Positions 11,892 through 24,245 of a stretch of 64,000 bases of DNA are shown one piece after another (the stretch's first letter is position 1; every line of letters begins with the position of its first letter). The position numbers and the translations under genes were made by a program. The DNA comes from Marsupella aquatica (Eukaryota > Marchantiophyta), in the NCBI GenBank assembly GCA_973895155.1, contig OZ316897.1:5270001-5334000 (forward strand), read 5' to 3'. The notes beneath the pieces were generated by a model, which saw nothing but the letters and a program-made list of their open reading frames with translations, was not told the origin of the DNA and did no database searches.

Positions 11892-12554
11892 ATGGATCGC
11901 GGCGCAGGCGAACGTGAGCTTTTGATTGATAGGACACAACAAAAGCTTAGATTGGAATTGTGGACGCTTCTGGCTGGTAAGGAACAAGACCGTGGTCGCA
12001 TTTGGAATCCTTGTTATCCCCTACGATGTCACCCTCTAGTGAGTAACTTGATTCCAGGGTTGCCTGATGATGTTGTGGAGTTGCACATCTGGCCCCGGAT
12101 TCGGTCAATGCTCAAAGGTGTTGCAGTTTTGGATCCAGTTTGGGATGGTCATCATCCAGTGAAGACTCTCTTCCTGACGATGCGATCAGTTGCTCATATC
12201 AACAGGAAATGGAGACATTTGATAACAAACTCCATACTATGGGCTGCAATGACTACAGCTATAGCATTTTGTCGCGTAAGATGGCCTACAATGACCCCTT
12301 TGTTCTTTCGAGATTCAGTGAGAGCATTCCCACCGATTGATGTTTGGAGTCAGTTGTCTGATAGTATCTTAAATGGAAGGATCGATTCTTGGTTGTTATG
12401 TGCTTCAGAGGAAGTGGACTGCTACCTCTCCGTATATGGTCTTGAGCAAGCGCGAGTAGAGTCTTGGAAAAGGACTCATGTTGATAATTGGTACATTGAA
12501 CAGGTTCAAGAAAGACTTGATAATGGTGTTCCTGTTAATTGTGACAATTTTTAG
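11892..12554 (+). CDS. F-box-like protein (220 aa)
   Basis: An intact frame whose middle reads LIPGLPDDVVELHIWPRI and then SVAHINRKWRHLI, resembling the F-box helices (LPDD...L..R...SR.WR.L) of plant F-box/kelch proteins. F-box proteins usually recruit substrates to SCF ubiquitin ligases through SKP1. No kelch or LRR region follows, so any substrate-binding part is short or missing. The ATG at 11892 is chosen as the first in an open frame after the TTTAGGG array. A paralogue with a stop lies 500 bp downstream. It could be a real small gene or an element-borne copy. A divergent F-box is the best reading, not a certain one. Confidence 0.45.
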   Translation: MDRGAGERELLIDRTQQKLRLELWTLLAGKEQDRGRIWNPCYPLRCHPLVSNLIPGLPDDVVELHIWPRIRSMLKGVAVLDPVWDGHHPVKTLFLTMRSVAHINRKWRHLITNSILWAAMTTAIAFCRVRWPTMTPLFFRDSVRAFPPIDVWSQLSDSILNGRIDSWLLCASEEVDCYLSVYGLEQARVESWKRTHVDNWYIEQVQERLDNGVPVNCDNF

Positions 12555-13075
12555 CGGCATCGACTGAGCACCAATGTGAAAGTTGTTTGCCCACATTGAA
12601 TGCCATGTCAAATATCAGCTTGCATTAGTGTAATAGACGAATTAGAACAATTAGACCAATTTTGTGTAATAGACCAATTAGAACAATTTTGTACAAAAAA
12701 ATTTGAATAGTAAAAGTTTGGACGTTTTTTGAGCGGAATCTCAGTGCGGTATTCTCGTTATGTTAGTGACCTCTTCAACATACATAGCAGTACACAATTG
12801 TCCTTCTCATGTTGGCGAGGGTCTCTGAGATGTGTCTTGGAGAGGTTGTTTACCATCACTTTTGTCCTTGTGAAGTCGGTTAGAGTCTCTGAGATAAGTC
12901 TACTATATTGTGTTGACAAATTGGCGGGCACAATCCACAAAATCTCAGAGACCCTCTCTGAGATGGATAACATATAGGAGACCCCGTAATATATCGAACA
13001 GTCCCATAATATTTAGACAATGTTTTTTAGTTCATCTGCTCCTAGCAATAAAACCATAAGCTTTGGGCAAAATGT
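12555..13075. other. Spacer with GAGGGTCTCTGAGAT repeats, no gene
   Basis: This AT-rich spacer contains several copies of the GGCGAGGGTCTCTGAGATG motif and its complement (about 12810-12970). No supported coding region was seen. Confidence 0.45.
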
Positions 13076-13888
13076 GTGAGGTCAATCATCCATATCACTA
13101 TTCACTCTTTGGTTGCCTTATCATGGAGGACTCCACTTGACACTATTATCTTGTTCAACATGGAAGGATCCAATGCGCACAGGTGTTATCATGAGAAGTG
13201 CGCTGCACGGCTTGAGAAGTTCAAGACGACCATTACTGAGCTAAAATTGATAGCTCTTTCCAATAAGTTGTCAATATGGAGTTCTCCCGGGAGTTCGGGG
13301 CGGGAGCCTATGCGTTATCCATTGCGCAATCAGGATGCCCGAAAGCAGAGTCTGATCCCTGGCCTCTCGGATGATCTGACGGAGTGACACATTTGGCCTC
13401 TACTTCGAAACAGATTTGAATGTGCAAATGCTCATGGCAGAGATGATAATGCTACATTCAACGCAATCAACAACATGCGTGTATTGTCAAGAGTTAGTAG
13501 GAAATGGAGATTCCTAATGACTCATACGAAGGGATGGGCAGCCATAAAAGTGCTGGTGGACATTGTTGAAAACATATCTGAAAATCGACATTGGACTCGA
13601 CACTCAACCGCGTCCATGTTTCGAGTCCTCTTGCGTCAAATTCCTCCTATTGATGCCCTTGCAATGATGTCACCTATATCATTGAAGTCTTGGGTGGCAT
13701 ATTATGTTTGGAGGACAGAGAGATATGAGAGGGATCTGTATGACAGTTTCTTTGACGAGGATGAGGTTGGAAGGGTCAAGCTATGGGTGGAGAACAGGCT
13801 ACACACATTGTTGTGGTGTGACGATGTAGCGAGTTGGGAGAGCAACAATCCCAATAGTGGGTACGGGCTTCATAGTGATGACATTTGA
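13076..13888 (+). pseudogene. F-box-like paralogue with one stop
   Basis: One frame runs across the region, broken only by TGA at 13385-13387, exactly where the 11892-12554 copy has a Leu codon in VELHIWP. Shared blocks are LIPGLSDDL, HIWP and RVSRKWRFL, then IPPIDA and SW. The pair is a diverged tandem duplication. With one stop in the F-box itself the product would lose its C-terminal two thirds. A sequencing error is possible, so pseudogene status is moderate. Confidence 0.45.
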
Positions 13889-14682
13889 TCATTTAGGGTT
13901 TAGGTCGGCCGCCATTGTTGGTTTAGGTTTAGTTTATTAGAATTTATCCTCACTCCTGGTAGTTTTGGTTCAGATTTTGTAACATGGACAAATTTTGTAC
14001 GAATTTGTGATTAATAAATTACTTGACATTTGCATGACAAACATGTTTGGCACGGTGTTTTTTCAATGTCGGCTACCTCGCCGACATGCATAACTCAGCT
14101 TGGGTCTCTGAGATGAATCTTGGTCAGATCTCGGCGGCCTTCTCCGAGATATACTGGCGTACGTCAAATCGCTGGATGTACGTCAGATCGCCAATATCGA
14201 CCACCTCGCCGACATGCAAAACTTGGCGAGGGTCTCTGAGATGATTCTTGGCCAGATCTCGGCGGCCTTCTCCAAGATATGTTGGCGTACGTCAGATTGT
14301 TGCACATACGTCAGATCGCCAATGACATGCAACACTCGGCAAGGGTCTCTGACACATTTTGCGGTTTTGAGCAGGCAGCTTAGTTTTGAGCACGCAGCTT
14401 TGTGAAGTTGGCAACCCTCGCCGAGATCTTTTCCCAACACGAAACAGCCAAGCGTAGCATCTAACCCACTAAGGAGAGACAATGTATGAAGTTTCCAAAA
14501 CAATTATAGTAAAGATCAAGTCGGCGGTCTCGCTGACATTCTAATTTGGTCGCATTAATGTGTACGGAAAGGACATATTGGGTCCGCTTGAATGATTTTA
14601 TGATGTTGGCGAGTACGCTGACATATCCTTGCCAATGTCAGAGACCTCGCCCACATCCACTCACTATGGACCCTTCACTGAT
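13889..14682. repeat. Intergenic repeat field
   Basis: No gene seen. Two related units of about 115 bp (near 14095-14215 and 14215-14335) each hold TCGCCGACATGC, GGGTCTCTGAGATGA, CAGATCTCGGCGGCCTTCTCC and GCGTACGTCAGAT. A fragment of a third follows. These extend the motif field of 11451-11690. Confidence 0.55.
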
Positions 14683-14709
14683 ATCAGTTATCAGTCACTG
14701 ATAACTGAT
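14683..14709. repeat. Perfect 12-bp hairpin at left edge of D
   Basis: ATCAGTTATCAG, a 3-base loop, then CTGATAACTGAT. It lies where similarity of D to family A begins, so it may mark the junction that truncated D. Confidence 0.6.
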
Positions 14710-15033
14710 GATGTTACCTATCCCTAAGTCTGGGCCGCTTTAAGCAACTCTAGAGGAAGTAGAGAGCATGGCGGCCCACATTTGTGAAATAGTGGCCATA
14801 CATGAGGCCGTGGTTGAAGTAAGTGCAGTTGATAAACTTGGAGCTGAAGTAACGGGTTCTGACACTGGTATTGCTACCATGGATTACTGTAATGTTAAGC
14901 CTTGGATGTTGGAGACGGAACAAATTAGGGAGCAAGCATGGAGGGAGGAAGTAAAACCATGGCTATGGTCAAAGCCATAGCCGCAGAGGGCACTACCAAT
15001 GCTGAGAAGCCGGAGGACAATGCCAAAGAGAGG

Positions 15034-15038
15034 GGAGC
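15034..15038 (+). repeat. Left target duplication of E (GGAGC)
   Basis: GGAGC immediately precedes TGTGATGCC and recurs at 25160-25164 immediately after GCACCACA. Confidence 0.8.
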
Positions 15039-15284
15039 TGTGATGCCTTGTCAGGATCACTTAGTATTAGTTAAGCCTAAAATAGTTGCCGAATAAGTAT
15101 TATGTATATAGTATAAGGTAAGAAGGTAGAAATAAAAGACCCAAAGTCGATTACAACAAGTTAAGGGGGTGGACTGAGATCTAGAAGGATCCAACGGTCG
15201 ATTGCAAGTGGGATTAGGGTTATGACCTAATCCAGGCCTGATCACTCAAGGCATTAGGTGGCGGCTTTGCAGGGAGGGGACCGA

Positions 15285-16138
15285 TACTCTGTCTATTCAT
15301 GCATTTGCGTGTTTGCTATCTGGACCTTGTGAGGCGGAAGCAATTGATAGTCAAGAGAAGGAGGTGGGTAGGGAATTGCTTGAGCTCCTTTTTGTTTGGT
15401 GGAATGACCACGGTGAATCAAGCGGCAAATTTTTGAGGCTGTAGCACGGCAGCTCATACCAACTTACAAAGACATCAAGCTGGATCGTGCACCAAGGGAA
15501 CGAGCGGAGCTTGCGCGATTATGGGGAATTCATAAGACAGCCTTTGTGGGAACTGAGGAGGTGCTAGAAAGTTCTTATGGATTCCCACCAGTGCCGAGCT
15601 TGACAAATTGCTGATTAGGGAGAATTGCGTTGTTGGAATTTGGGAGGCAATCAAGACGTAGGACAGTCGGTGTGGGAATTGAAAGGTCACACTTTGGCTT
15701 GGACTAAGGAAGCCATTCTTGGAGAGTCTTCAAGGTCAGACAATATGAAGCAAAAGGGGAGTTTGGTGCCACACCAGCAAAGCGAACCTGGTCTGAAAGA
15801 CAGGCCAAGATCAAAGCCGTGCCAGTCCGGATAGGGGCAGTAGAGGATAAGTTCATGGCAAGTTTGCCAGAGAGGTTACCTGCCGATTTACAACTGTAGT
15901 TTTCACGAGAGGAGGATGATGTCTTTAGTGCTATCCAGGATAACAAGTATTTTGGATATATGAATAACATTGGTTTAGAGGGATTCATCCGGTTGCTGTG
16001 GCGATTAGTTGACATATCAGATGAAGATCTATTAGACTTTGTGGGATGCTGGGAGATTTCTTCTAACACGACGTTGATGTATGGGAGGGTGGTGGAATTA
16101 ACGCCAACACTGATCAAAGCCGTCTTTGCTTTCCTTGG
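15285..16138 (+). pseudogene. Family A protein of E, N-terminal part, broken
   Basis: The broken frames match A5 in order: RERAELARLWGIHKTAF, the NCVVGIWEAI region, then SDEDLLDFVGCWE, and a segment ending just before the FGLP-type motif. There are several frameshifts and stops. The match stops where LINE1 enters and resumes at 21705 with PQGNKTK, so the two halves belong to one gene. Confidence 0.65.
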
Positions 16139-17773
16139 AATTTGTTTTTGCTTTATAAATAAACCGTGGAACCTCACGGAAAAGGGGAAACAAGCAGCCC
16201 AACGAGGGCATCAGAAGCACATAACAAGCCAAATGCAGCCTAGGGCAGCACCCCCAGGCCCCCAACACACATCACACCACCCTAGACAAGGGGCAGCCCC
16301 CAAAGCACGGGGGCCAAAAGCCAGCCACTAGCCAGGATGCATAAGCCTGCCTCAAACATCAACAATAAAGCCACTACGGCGAGAACCCAACCAGCACCTA
16401 CGCTGGGATGCAATCCGGTCCTTAGCCGCAAACAAACGCAACTATTCCTAACCGAAGGGAAGTCCCCTACCCACCGCATAAAGATTGACTGCCACCTCAA
16501 ACAGCACAAGCCCGTAGAACATATGCTCATTCCTAGCCCTCCAAAGCAACCACAGAACCTGATAAATGACATACAGCTTGGCACAATGAACGGGGTCCTT
16601 TCCCACCGCATCATCCAAAAGAGCAATTAAACCCTCGCTAACAGGCAGACAAAGTGATGGCACTGTCAGTAGACACCTCAACCAGCAGCGCACTGCAAAT
16701 CTACAACCAAAGAACAGGTGCGGAATAGACTCCAATTGCCCTCCGCACAGCTTACAATCGCCATTTCTGACATCAATCCTGAGTGCTCGCTCGCCTATGA
16801 ACAGACCTCCCACAATAATCCTCCATAGGAAGGTCTTAGCACAAACCGAAAGATCAGATCTCCACAGCCGCATCCACCCAGCATTCCATTCCAGCTCCGA
16901 CTTGGACAACGACCAGATGCGATTCAGGCGGGCAGAAAGTGAAAGCCTGGGCCAAAGGAAGTCATATATCCTGCAATTAGCAATTTTGAAGTCCTTCAAA
17001 ACCCTGTCATTATCTGCCCACCGCCACTGTTTAGCCGTGGATACCATGTCAAGACCGCACAAGTGTAAGCTCCATATTTTCACCAGGAATTTCATGGCCA
17101 GCCCTCTAAGAGCCGTTGTGAATCCTCTCAGATGGTGCCAGCGCAGTGGAAGGTCCTTCCAACAGCTTCCTTCCTCGCACCAGCCATCCCTTATGACTCT
17201 GATACCCAGTCTCCCACAAATCTCTGCAATCCTTGTGATCTCTAGGTTTGGCAGACAGTTCAATTCTTCTAGGCAGTGCAGGGTATCATGTATACTCCAG
17301 CGTCCCGGGATCCCTCTCTCACCAGGGACAAAAGAGAGATATGCTCTCACCAAGGTCCACGACTTCCAAAGCCCTGAAGTATAAGGAAGGCCCCCGCCAG
17401 CTCTCGGTGTGCAGAGGAGCAACCTATCCAAGAAGGAATATTTGTTCCTGCAGATAATCTTATAATTCGTTCATCCCATGAGCTCCAAATTAGCAGCCAG
17501 CATTTGGGACCATTCCGTTTCTGGGGAGTTGAGTGCCTTGATGAACCACTGCGCAAGTAAAGCTTTCGAGTGACTCTTGAACTCTTTGAATCCCATTCCA
17601 CCCTCTACCTTGGAGAGAGTCAGCTTGGACCATGCCACAAGCGGGATCTTCTTCCCCCCAGCCGGATTATAGCCCCACAGAAAGTCTCGGCTGAGAGCAA
17701 TAAGTTTCTTGGTAAGGCCTGTTGAAGCCTTAAAATGCATGACATGATAAATCGGGATGGCTTGAAAAACATG
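16139..17773 (-). mobile_element. LINE1, 5'-truncated non-LTR retrotransposon
   Basis: Minus-strand frames encode the end of a plant LINE reverse transcriptase (about 17471-17773, with FLWG, GGMGFKEF and ALLAQW) and the zf-RVT region (16448-17431, with WRSDLSVCAKTFLWR and CKLCGG...IPHLFFGC). A TGA at 17471-17473 interrupts the frame, probably from TGG. It sits inside the coding region of E. The short repeat GCTTT on both sides may be its target duplication, but B1 has inserted at the right junction and obscures it. Confidence 0.7.
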
Positions 17774-18394
17774 CTTTATGTCACGCCATCGGCCTAGTCC
17801 TTAGGTCGATCTACGTCTAAGACGGACACTTCCTTTGTTAGTATTCGGGTTCAGGCAAGGAGGGACGTGCGGAGTGTGTATAATTCTCCCAGACTAGCTA
17901 AGTGTGCATACATTTACTTACAAGCATGCTTAGGTATGCTTTGTGTTCCGCCGCCAAAACGTACCTTAGTCAACACGGGGTCGACCCCGGCTTACGGACT
18001 TTAAGCCTTTGTGTTACCGCCTTCAATCTGGATCCATTAGTACAAGTGCTCAACCCTGGCTTGCAACCCCGTACCCGTAACCTGCACCCCGTGCACGCTT
18101 GGCATAACGTGTTCGGCCCAACATTGCATGATACTTGCACACGAGACTCATACATGCATTCATACATAAACATAAATCTCGATTTACATGAAGGAATTGA
18201 GGGGAAGGGATTTCATTCATATATGATCATACACTTACAATTGGGTGACCCGACACCTCGTGAATGAACGGGCCCAAGGCCAAGGAGTATACACTACAAG
18301 CTTAGTCGTATACCCTCCCCTTGGCACTCCGGCACTTCACCAAGTTTGGGACCTCCTGCGCCTACCGCGAATGGCCAACTTCTGAGTCTAAAAT

Positions 18395-18420
18395 CCCCCC
18401 CGCGTGCCTCTACCGGGGGG
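18395..18420 (-). other. 3' GC hairpin of B1
   Basis: In element sense CCCCCCG, loop GTAGAGGCA, then a G-rich arm, directly after TAGTATTTAG. The same arrangement is found in B2 and B3, and with a different stem in C1. It may be an mRNA 3'-end structure. Confidence 0.55.
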
Positions 18421-18631
18421 CTGCTAAATACTAAGGGCTGAGGACCAGCGTGGCCTCGTGCCCAAATCTACGTTAACTTATATCCTTGCTAAGCTGGTTA
18501 TGGCTTGTCCTATTAGTCTAACCTATTCTACACAGGCTGGCTAATGTGTCAACGCCGCTATCTTCTGGCCGGCACTTGTCCTAATAGCATGTTTTAGCTA
18601 CTCCTAGTTCTATTCTAATCCTAATCCTCTG

Positions 18632-21212
18632 CTAATGCCTGGTACGCTTGCCAGAGCCATCCGAGTGGGAGCGGCCATCCCGCTGCCTACAGAGTCTGTC
18701 GTTGTCCATCTTGAGGAGCTGGACTTGGTCTAGCAGAGATTCGTTCTCTCGCTTCGCCGCGTCCGTCTCCTCAGCTGCCTCATGGCATGCCTCTTCCAGT
18801 TGCTGGACGTCACTCGTCAGCTTGTCCACCATCTGGGTCTGCTTCTCGGCTTCGGTTTGAAGCCGTGCTACTTTGGCCTTTAGAGCGGCAATCTCCGTAG
18901 TGTCATGCTGGGCCTACTCATCGGCCTCCTCTAGGTCTTCTACCAGCTGATAGTTTGATTCTTCAAACTGTCAATCTGGATCCAGAGCCGAGCAATCTCG
19001 GCCTCCTTCCCAGCTTTGGCCTGTTTGGCTAAGGCGGTAAGGGCGCGCGCATTTGCTAACAACCATCGGCGGCTGCAACCTTGGTTCGTAGTTGCAGAAG
19101 CTCAGCCTCTTGAGTCTCAATTTTGCCTTTTAGGTACACGGACTCAACCCGGTACCGCTCTATCCTCTGAAGGGCCTCCGACTGGGCCTGGCCCGCCTTT
19201 ACTGCAGTAACCAACTCCTGGTTGAAGAAGTAGGCTACCTTTCGGGCCATGAACTCCTCGGTATCCCGGGCAATCTGTTGGGAGAAATCTCCCAACAGCC
19301 CGTTCAGAAATGTACTCGGTACAAAGAGTTTTGGGTGGTCTGGAGTTGGGCATGGGCAGACGTCAACTCGCGCGGGAGCTAGGGTAGTGACATCCATCCT
19401 TGGGAATGTAGTGTTGGAAGGGGTTGGAGCGTCCTCCTCCATCATCGTGTTGTCTTCTAGAATAGCAATCGTGGATCTTCTAGACCCTCGGGCTCAGGCA
19501 AGGCCTCCACCGCCCCGACTTCTGCGCTCGGCCCGGCCTGGTTGATCGCATCTAAGGTTGCGATCACTGCCTCGTCTGGTACCTCTTCGGCCACGGTTAT
19601 GGCTACTTGTGAAGGTGGGCCGCCGAACTTTGGGCCTTGGGTTGAGGCCGTCTCTCCAAGGCCGGGAAGACCCACCTAGTCGGGACCAACTTAGTTTTGT
19701 TGGCTCGGGGAAGGGTTCGTCGATCAAACCGGGCGTACCACTCGAGAATGATCTCGATGTGGCTTGCAAAATATGCCTTCCTGCCAATGTACAGTGCCTT
19801 CCTCCGTGATTCCATCTCTTCATGGAACTTCTTAGCAAAGTACGATGCCCATTTCCTAGGCTGATAGTTCTTGACCTGGATAACCTGGGCAGCGGAGATC
19901 TCGCCCCGGGGTTCCATCATGTGGAGGGCGTACCTTTGGAACTCCAGCCGCTCGGCTATCTTAGGGATGAGGCAGGTCCTCATCACAAACCCGTTGTCCA
20001 CTGACCCTTCGGAGGGGAAACTGAAGGATTGGTACTTGGCTCCTTTGCCCCCGGAAGCCTGTGATTTGACTCGTTGATCTCCCTTGGGTAGCCCAAAGAT
20101 CATCCTGAGCCGCTCCTCTATGAGGGACATATTCCTCCCCCCTACCCGAGTATGCTGATGGACGTTGTCATAATTCTTGCCAAACTCCGTCATGTCCTCC
20201 CCGTAGTACCTGCAGCTATTCCAGGGGAGAGAGGCGAGGTGCTTGAACCCCTGAGTCTTCAAGTACACCGCATGTTTGGGGTGGAGGATGTTCTTATGCA
20301 CGTTATCCCCCATGCGGTGTACTATTACCTTGGCCGTGACTACCGTGGCCATGGTTAACCCGGATACAGCTGCGGGTTCCTTCCTTTTCTTTCCCCGAGA
20401 CTGGCTCCTGTGATGGGTCGGAGAGGGTGACATCACCCCATCCTCCCGATCGGGTATGGGTAGTGCCACCGCCGTTAGTATTGGGGCCGGGGCGGCTACG
20501 GTCACCGTGTTGTCCACCGGAGCCGCTACTCGGGTTCAGGCCTGGGGAGGGGGCGATGTAGTGTCGGCTCCCTGGGTGCTCGCTCCCCTGGGCCGCCTGA
20601 GCAAGGGTGGGGTACCTCGTCGTCATCGATGAGGTCCACAGCATTGACGACATATCGCACCTGTATGGGCGGGGCGATTGGCGGTGGGGATCGGCTAGAC
20701 TGAGGTGGAGCCTGAGCCCGAGTCAGTGTTGGTGCAGGTACGGGCACGGGCTCGGCTGGGCCGACACTGGTGGTTGATGGTATGGTTGCCATGAAGTTCT
20801 GCAGGTGCCGGTAGAGGTTTTCCGAAGCAAGTGTAGACGGCCTTGTCGACCGGGTAGTGTTGAACTCGCTATTGATGCTGGCCTCGACCCGAGCAGGGAT
20901 GTGGTCAAAGTGGTGCCACTGTAAGTTGATCGTGCCTGGGATAGTGAAGACCAAGTCCGGAAGCTGGAGCAATGTCTCCCAGAAGCCGATGTATTTGTCC
21001 CCGTCATAGAAGTACCCTGATATTTTTTTGAGTCGGTAAAGCTCGCTATGGGACGGGTAATCAAAGTTAAGGAGATAGTGGTGGCGGCCTGCTAGGCGGA
21101 TGGCTCTCTCATACTTGCGTTTAATTTCATATCGGCGCGGGTTGGTGTGTTTTAATGAGTCGGCCAAGTGCCCCCCGATAAACAGGAATTGTGTCCAGAA
21201 TCGTATGGCCAA
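18632..21212 (-). pseudogene. Family B coiled-coil protein, frameshifted
   Basis: The first frame (20526-21212) holds YERAIRLAGRHHYLLNF and the W-H-H-F-D-H segment. After a frameshift near 20520-20650 the second frame (19603-20517) holds MGDNVHKNILHPKH, FGLPKG, NGFVMRTCLIPK, PRGEISAAQV and SHIEIILEWY. Broken coiled-coil pieces follow to SGKRTRH at 18632. The block order FGLPxG / NGF / PR-EI--AQV parallels family A residues of about 349-440. Function is unknown. The ATG at 21212 follows a TATA box by about 125 bp. Confidence 0.65.
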
Positions 21213-21334
21213 ACTGGAAAGGATCGTGTGCGATATTCAGAGGAGATAGAAGGCAACTAAGGATGGGCGAGAGAATTAGGGTCGAAGCTAGCGTGTGGAC
21301 TGAAGAACTGGTGCACTGCAAAGGATCGGCCACC

Positions 21335-21342
21335 TTTTTATA
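21335..21342 (-). promoter_or_regulatory. TATA box of B1
   Basis: TATAAAAA in the element sense, in the context CAGGGTATAAAAAGG, is conserved in B2 at 46317. It lies about 357 bp inside the 5' terminus and about 125 bp upstream of the first ATG. Confidence 0.6.
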
Positions 21343-21704
21343 CCCTGAGAGCTTTCAGTTGCCCAACGCCTCGTCGTTGCTTATAGGCCGAGCCTTTCAC
21401 GCTTGCTGTGTACCGGTCAGTCCGCCAGTCCGGGTCAATGCATGTCAGTGGCCGCCTCCCGGAGTTCATTGTACGGACCCGAGGGGGGGCTCATTACATG
21501 CTCGCAACCCGGGCGTGCAAATGGAAACCCGCCGCCAGCCCAAACGCGAATGCCCCTTATTGACTAATGATTTCCTACTCATAATGGCTACCTAAATACT
21601 ATTGTTATGCTAATAATTGCAGCCTAAGATACCCCTAAGGCGCATGCCAAGCGTGGTTAGGCCGAATCACTCATTACCCGTCGTACTGGCGGTGTCACAC
21701 TTTA

Positions 21705-24245
21705 CCACAAGGAAACAAGACTAAGGTAGAGCAGTGGAAGACGTTACCGGATAATCAGTTTTGATCGTTTCTAGGGCCCTCCACTAAGAATGGGTCCTTT
21801 AGAAATCAATGCACTAATCCACATGTGGGGCAGTTGATTGATTTCTTAAGAGTAACACTATACTGTAAATTGCCGAGAGCAGAGATCGGCAAGGTCCAGG
21901 TATTTTTAGTGGAGAATATCGATTCAAGCTGTGATTACAATGGCTATCTTTTAATGTAGTTGAAGAATGCATTGAATGAGGAGAAGCAGAGCATTGGGGA
22001 GGGAGCGGTATCCAGACTAGGGTACCATTTGCAATTACTATGTTGGTATGCCAGAAGCCAGTCTTTTGCACCAGTGTTGCCTCTACAGGAGCGGATGCCA
22101 ATCACAGCACCAATAATAGAGGACGAGGAACACATGCACAAATGGAGGCAAGAGAAGAGGCCGGCAACACAAGGAAGGGAGAATTCCCCTATCACAGAGC
22201 CGGAGGTGGTAACGCTGGATGTGGTGAGGACTCCGTTGCGACGGCCTACTCGGAATAACCCATATGCAGGCATTTACCTTGTAGAAAGGAAGATGACTGC
22301 CGAAGAGAGAAAGAAATGAGACAAGCAAATGGATTCGGAGTCAGAGGAAGGAAGCCAAGGCCGAAGCCAGGAGAGGCCGGTACTTAGAGCTTCTAGTCGG
22401 GTCCAAGTAGAGGAACCTGTGGAGGAGAGTCAACCAGTGGCAGCCAGGCAATACTCAGAGGAAGAGATTGGGGGCTTTGTAGAAGAGGCAGGCATGCTCG
22501 GTAGTCAGGTTAATGTGGATGACTACGATGAAAATTATGTTGATCATGGGGAGAGGCCGGTGTCAGGTGTTAGGACATTGGGAAGGTTTTGTAGAAGACT
22601 TCCATCGGTCTTTTATGGCAGGCCGGAGGACCAAAAAACCCCCAAGTCTCCTCCACCGGATGTGGCACCAAGGGATTTTGATCGAATGAAGGAGGCCGAG
22701 GCAGGACTGCAGGAGAAACTCAACGAGTGGGAGGCCCATAATGAAATGCAGGAACAACAACTACCAGGTGGAGATTGACCTGAGGAAATAAAATGGCTTA
22801 GTGAGAAGCAGGCCAAGCCTCTCACTGACTTTGATCAGCTACGGGCAGAGGCTTGGGAGAAACGGCCTCAATGGCACATGCCAGTATCACCTGGGAGGTC
22901 AAATTATGCGAGAGATTGGGCTAGGGAGTATGGAGACATGTGTGGACTGTTAGCCTTAGAAATTTTTGCCAATGAGTTAGAATCCGGACCATTTCTCGGA
23001 AAGGAAATGGCTGATCAAACAAGGCTGGAGGAGGCAATGTTTTTGGAGCGATTGAAGAAAGAGGAAGTAATTGCTTGGCTTTGCCAGATGGAGGCTGAAG
23101 CTGCTAAGACAAAGGTTGATCAGCAGGTCCAGCAAGATCTCTTGGCTAAAAAACAAGAATTGGAGGTGGCAAACAACCAATTGGAAAACTACCAATTGGA
23201 CAACCAGCAAAACAAGGAGAAATTGACAAAGGTACAGTTGGATTTAGCCGATTCAAAAGAAGAAGTACAGGGTGAAAGTGAGAAGGCCTTGGCAAAATCC
23301 TAGAGGAAGCACGACAAGCTAATCGACCGACTGGAGGCCATGCGGGAAAAGCATGAGGAGGCCACTTGTATAGCTGCCAATGACCACCTGAACCACGTCC
23401 AGCAGATATGTAAGGAGCTTCAGGAGGAGATAACCAAGACAAAGCAGGCATGGACGGCTAAGGTAACGAAGTTGGAAGCCATCAACGACTCACAGAAAGC
23501 AGCTTTAGATAAGGAGTTTGAGATCGTGCAGATCTTAAATGAGGAGCTAAAGACGGCTAAGGATGAGGTACTACGGCTTAACGCAGAAGTCGAGGACTTA
23601 TCCCAGGAGTTGGAGGAGGCTAAGGATAAGATGATCGGGTTGCAGATGCGTGCGGACAATCAAACGGAGAAGTTGAGGAAGTATGCCAAACCAGGACAAG
23701 GGTCACCAACTGGACGACTTCCCGCTAGTTACATGGTAGCCAGAAATACTGCGGTGCCGAAGCCGACCTCAATGTTGTCAAAGGTAACTGGAGGAAAGGC
23801 AATGCAATTGGTAGCGGATCTGGCCAAAACATTCATGGGGCCGACAGGTAATTATGGTATACCCCTTAAGGCCACGCCAGAAGAGGTCGAAAGCATGGCC
23901 GCTCACATTTGTGGTACTGTTGCTACGAAGGCAGCTGTGGTAGAGATAAGTAATGCCGATGAACTTGGAGTTGCGATAATAGGTTCAAACACGGGTATGG
24001 CTACCATGGATTACCGGAATGTGAAGCCGTGGGGGATTGAGACCGAGCGCATTGGAGAGCAGGCTTGGATTGAGGAAGTGAAGGCCAATGCTATCCAAGC
24101 CGTTTCCCAGGAGGATGCTGCCAAGGTCGATGCCGCTAAACCAGAACCCAAAGCCGAAGTAAAGGAAGCCGAGGGGAGCAAGCCAAAGCCAGATGCAGGA
24201 GAAGGTGTAGAGTCGGAAGATTCGGGTTTACCTCCGGTCATCTGA
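21705..24245 (+). pseudogene. Family A protein of E, C-terminal part, broken
   Basis: Frames at 21715-22319, 22329-22778, 22878-23303 and 23340-24245 continue the E protein: GNKTKV, STKNGxFRN, LPRAEIGKVQ, an acidic linker, EYGDMCGLLALEIF, a long coiled coil, and a tail unlike A5 (SMAAHICG, DELGVAIIGSNTGM, MDYRNVKPWG). Stops separate them, for example TAG at 21957 and TGA near 22776, where A5 has TGG. The distinct tail is shared with D and defines a subfamily. Confidence 0.65.

Larger units (their letters stand above)
17779..21699 (-). mobile_element. Element B1, complete (3921 bp)
   Basis: In its own orientation it begins TGTGACACCGCC and ends GGCGTGACA. CTTTA precedes it (17774-17778) and follows it (21700-21704). 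The first and last few hundred bases share no direct repeat, so it is not an LTR element. Downstream of the coding region it carries a GC-rich hairpin (18395-18420) and a GTTCCGCCGCC motif (about 17945), 166 bp from the end. Confidence 0.8.
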
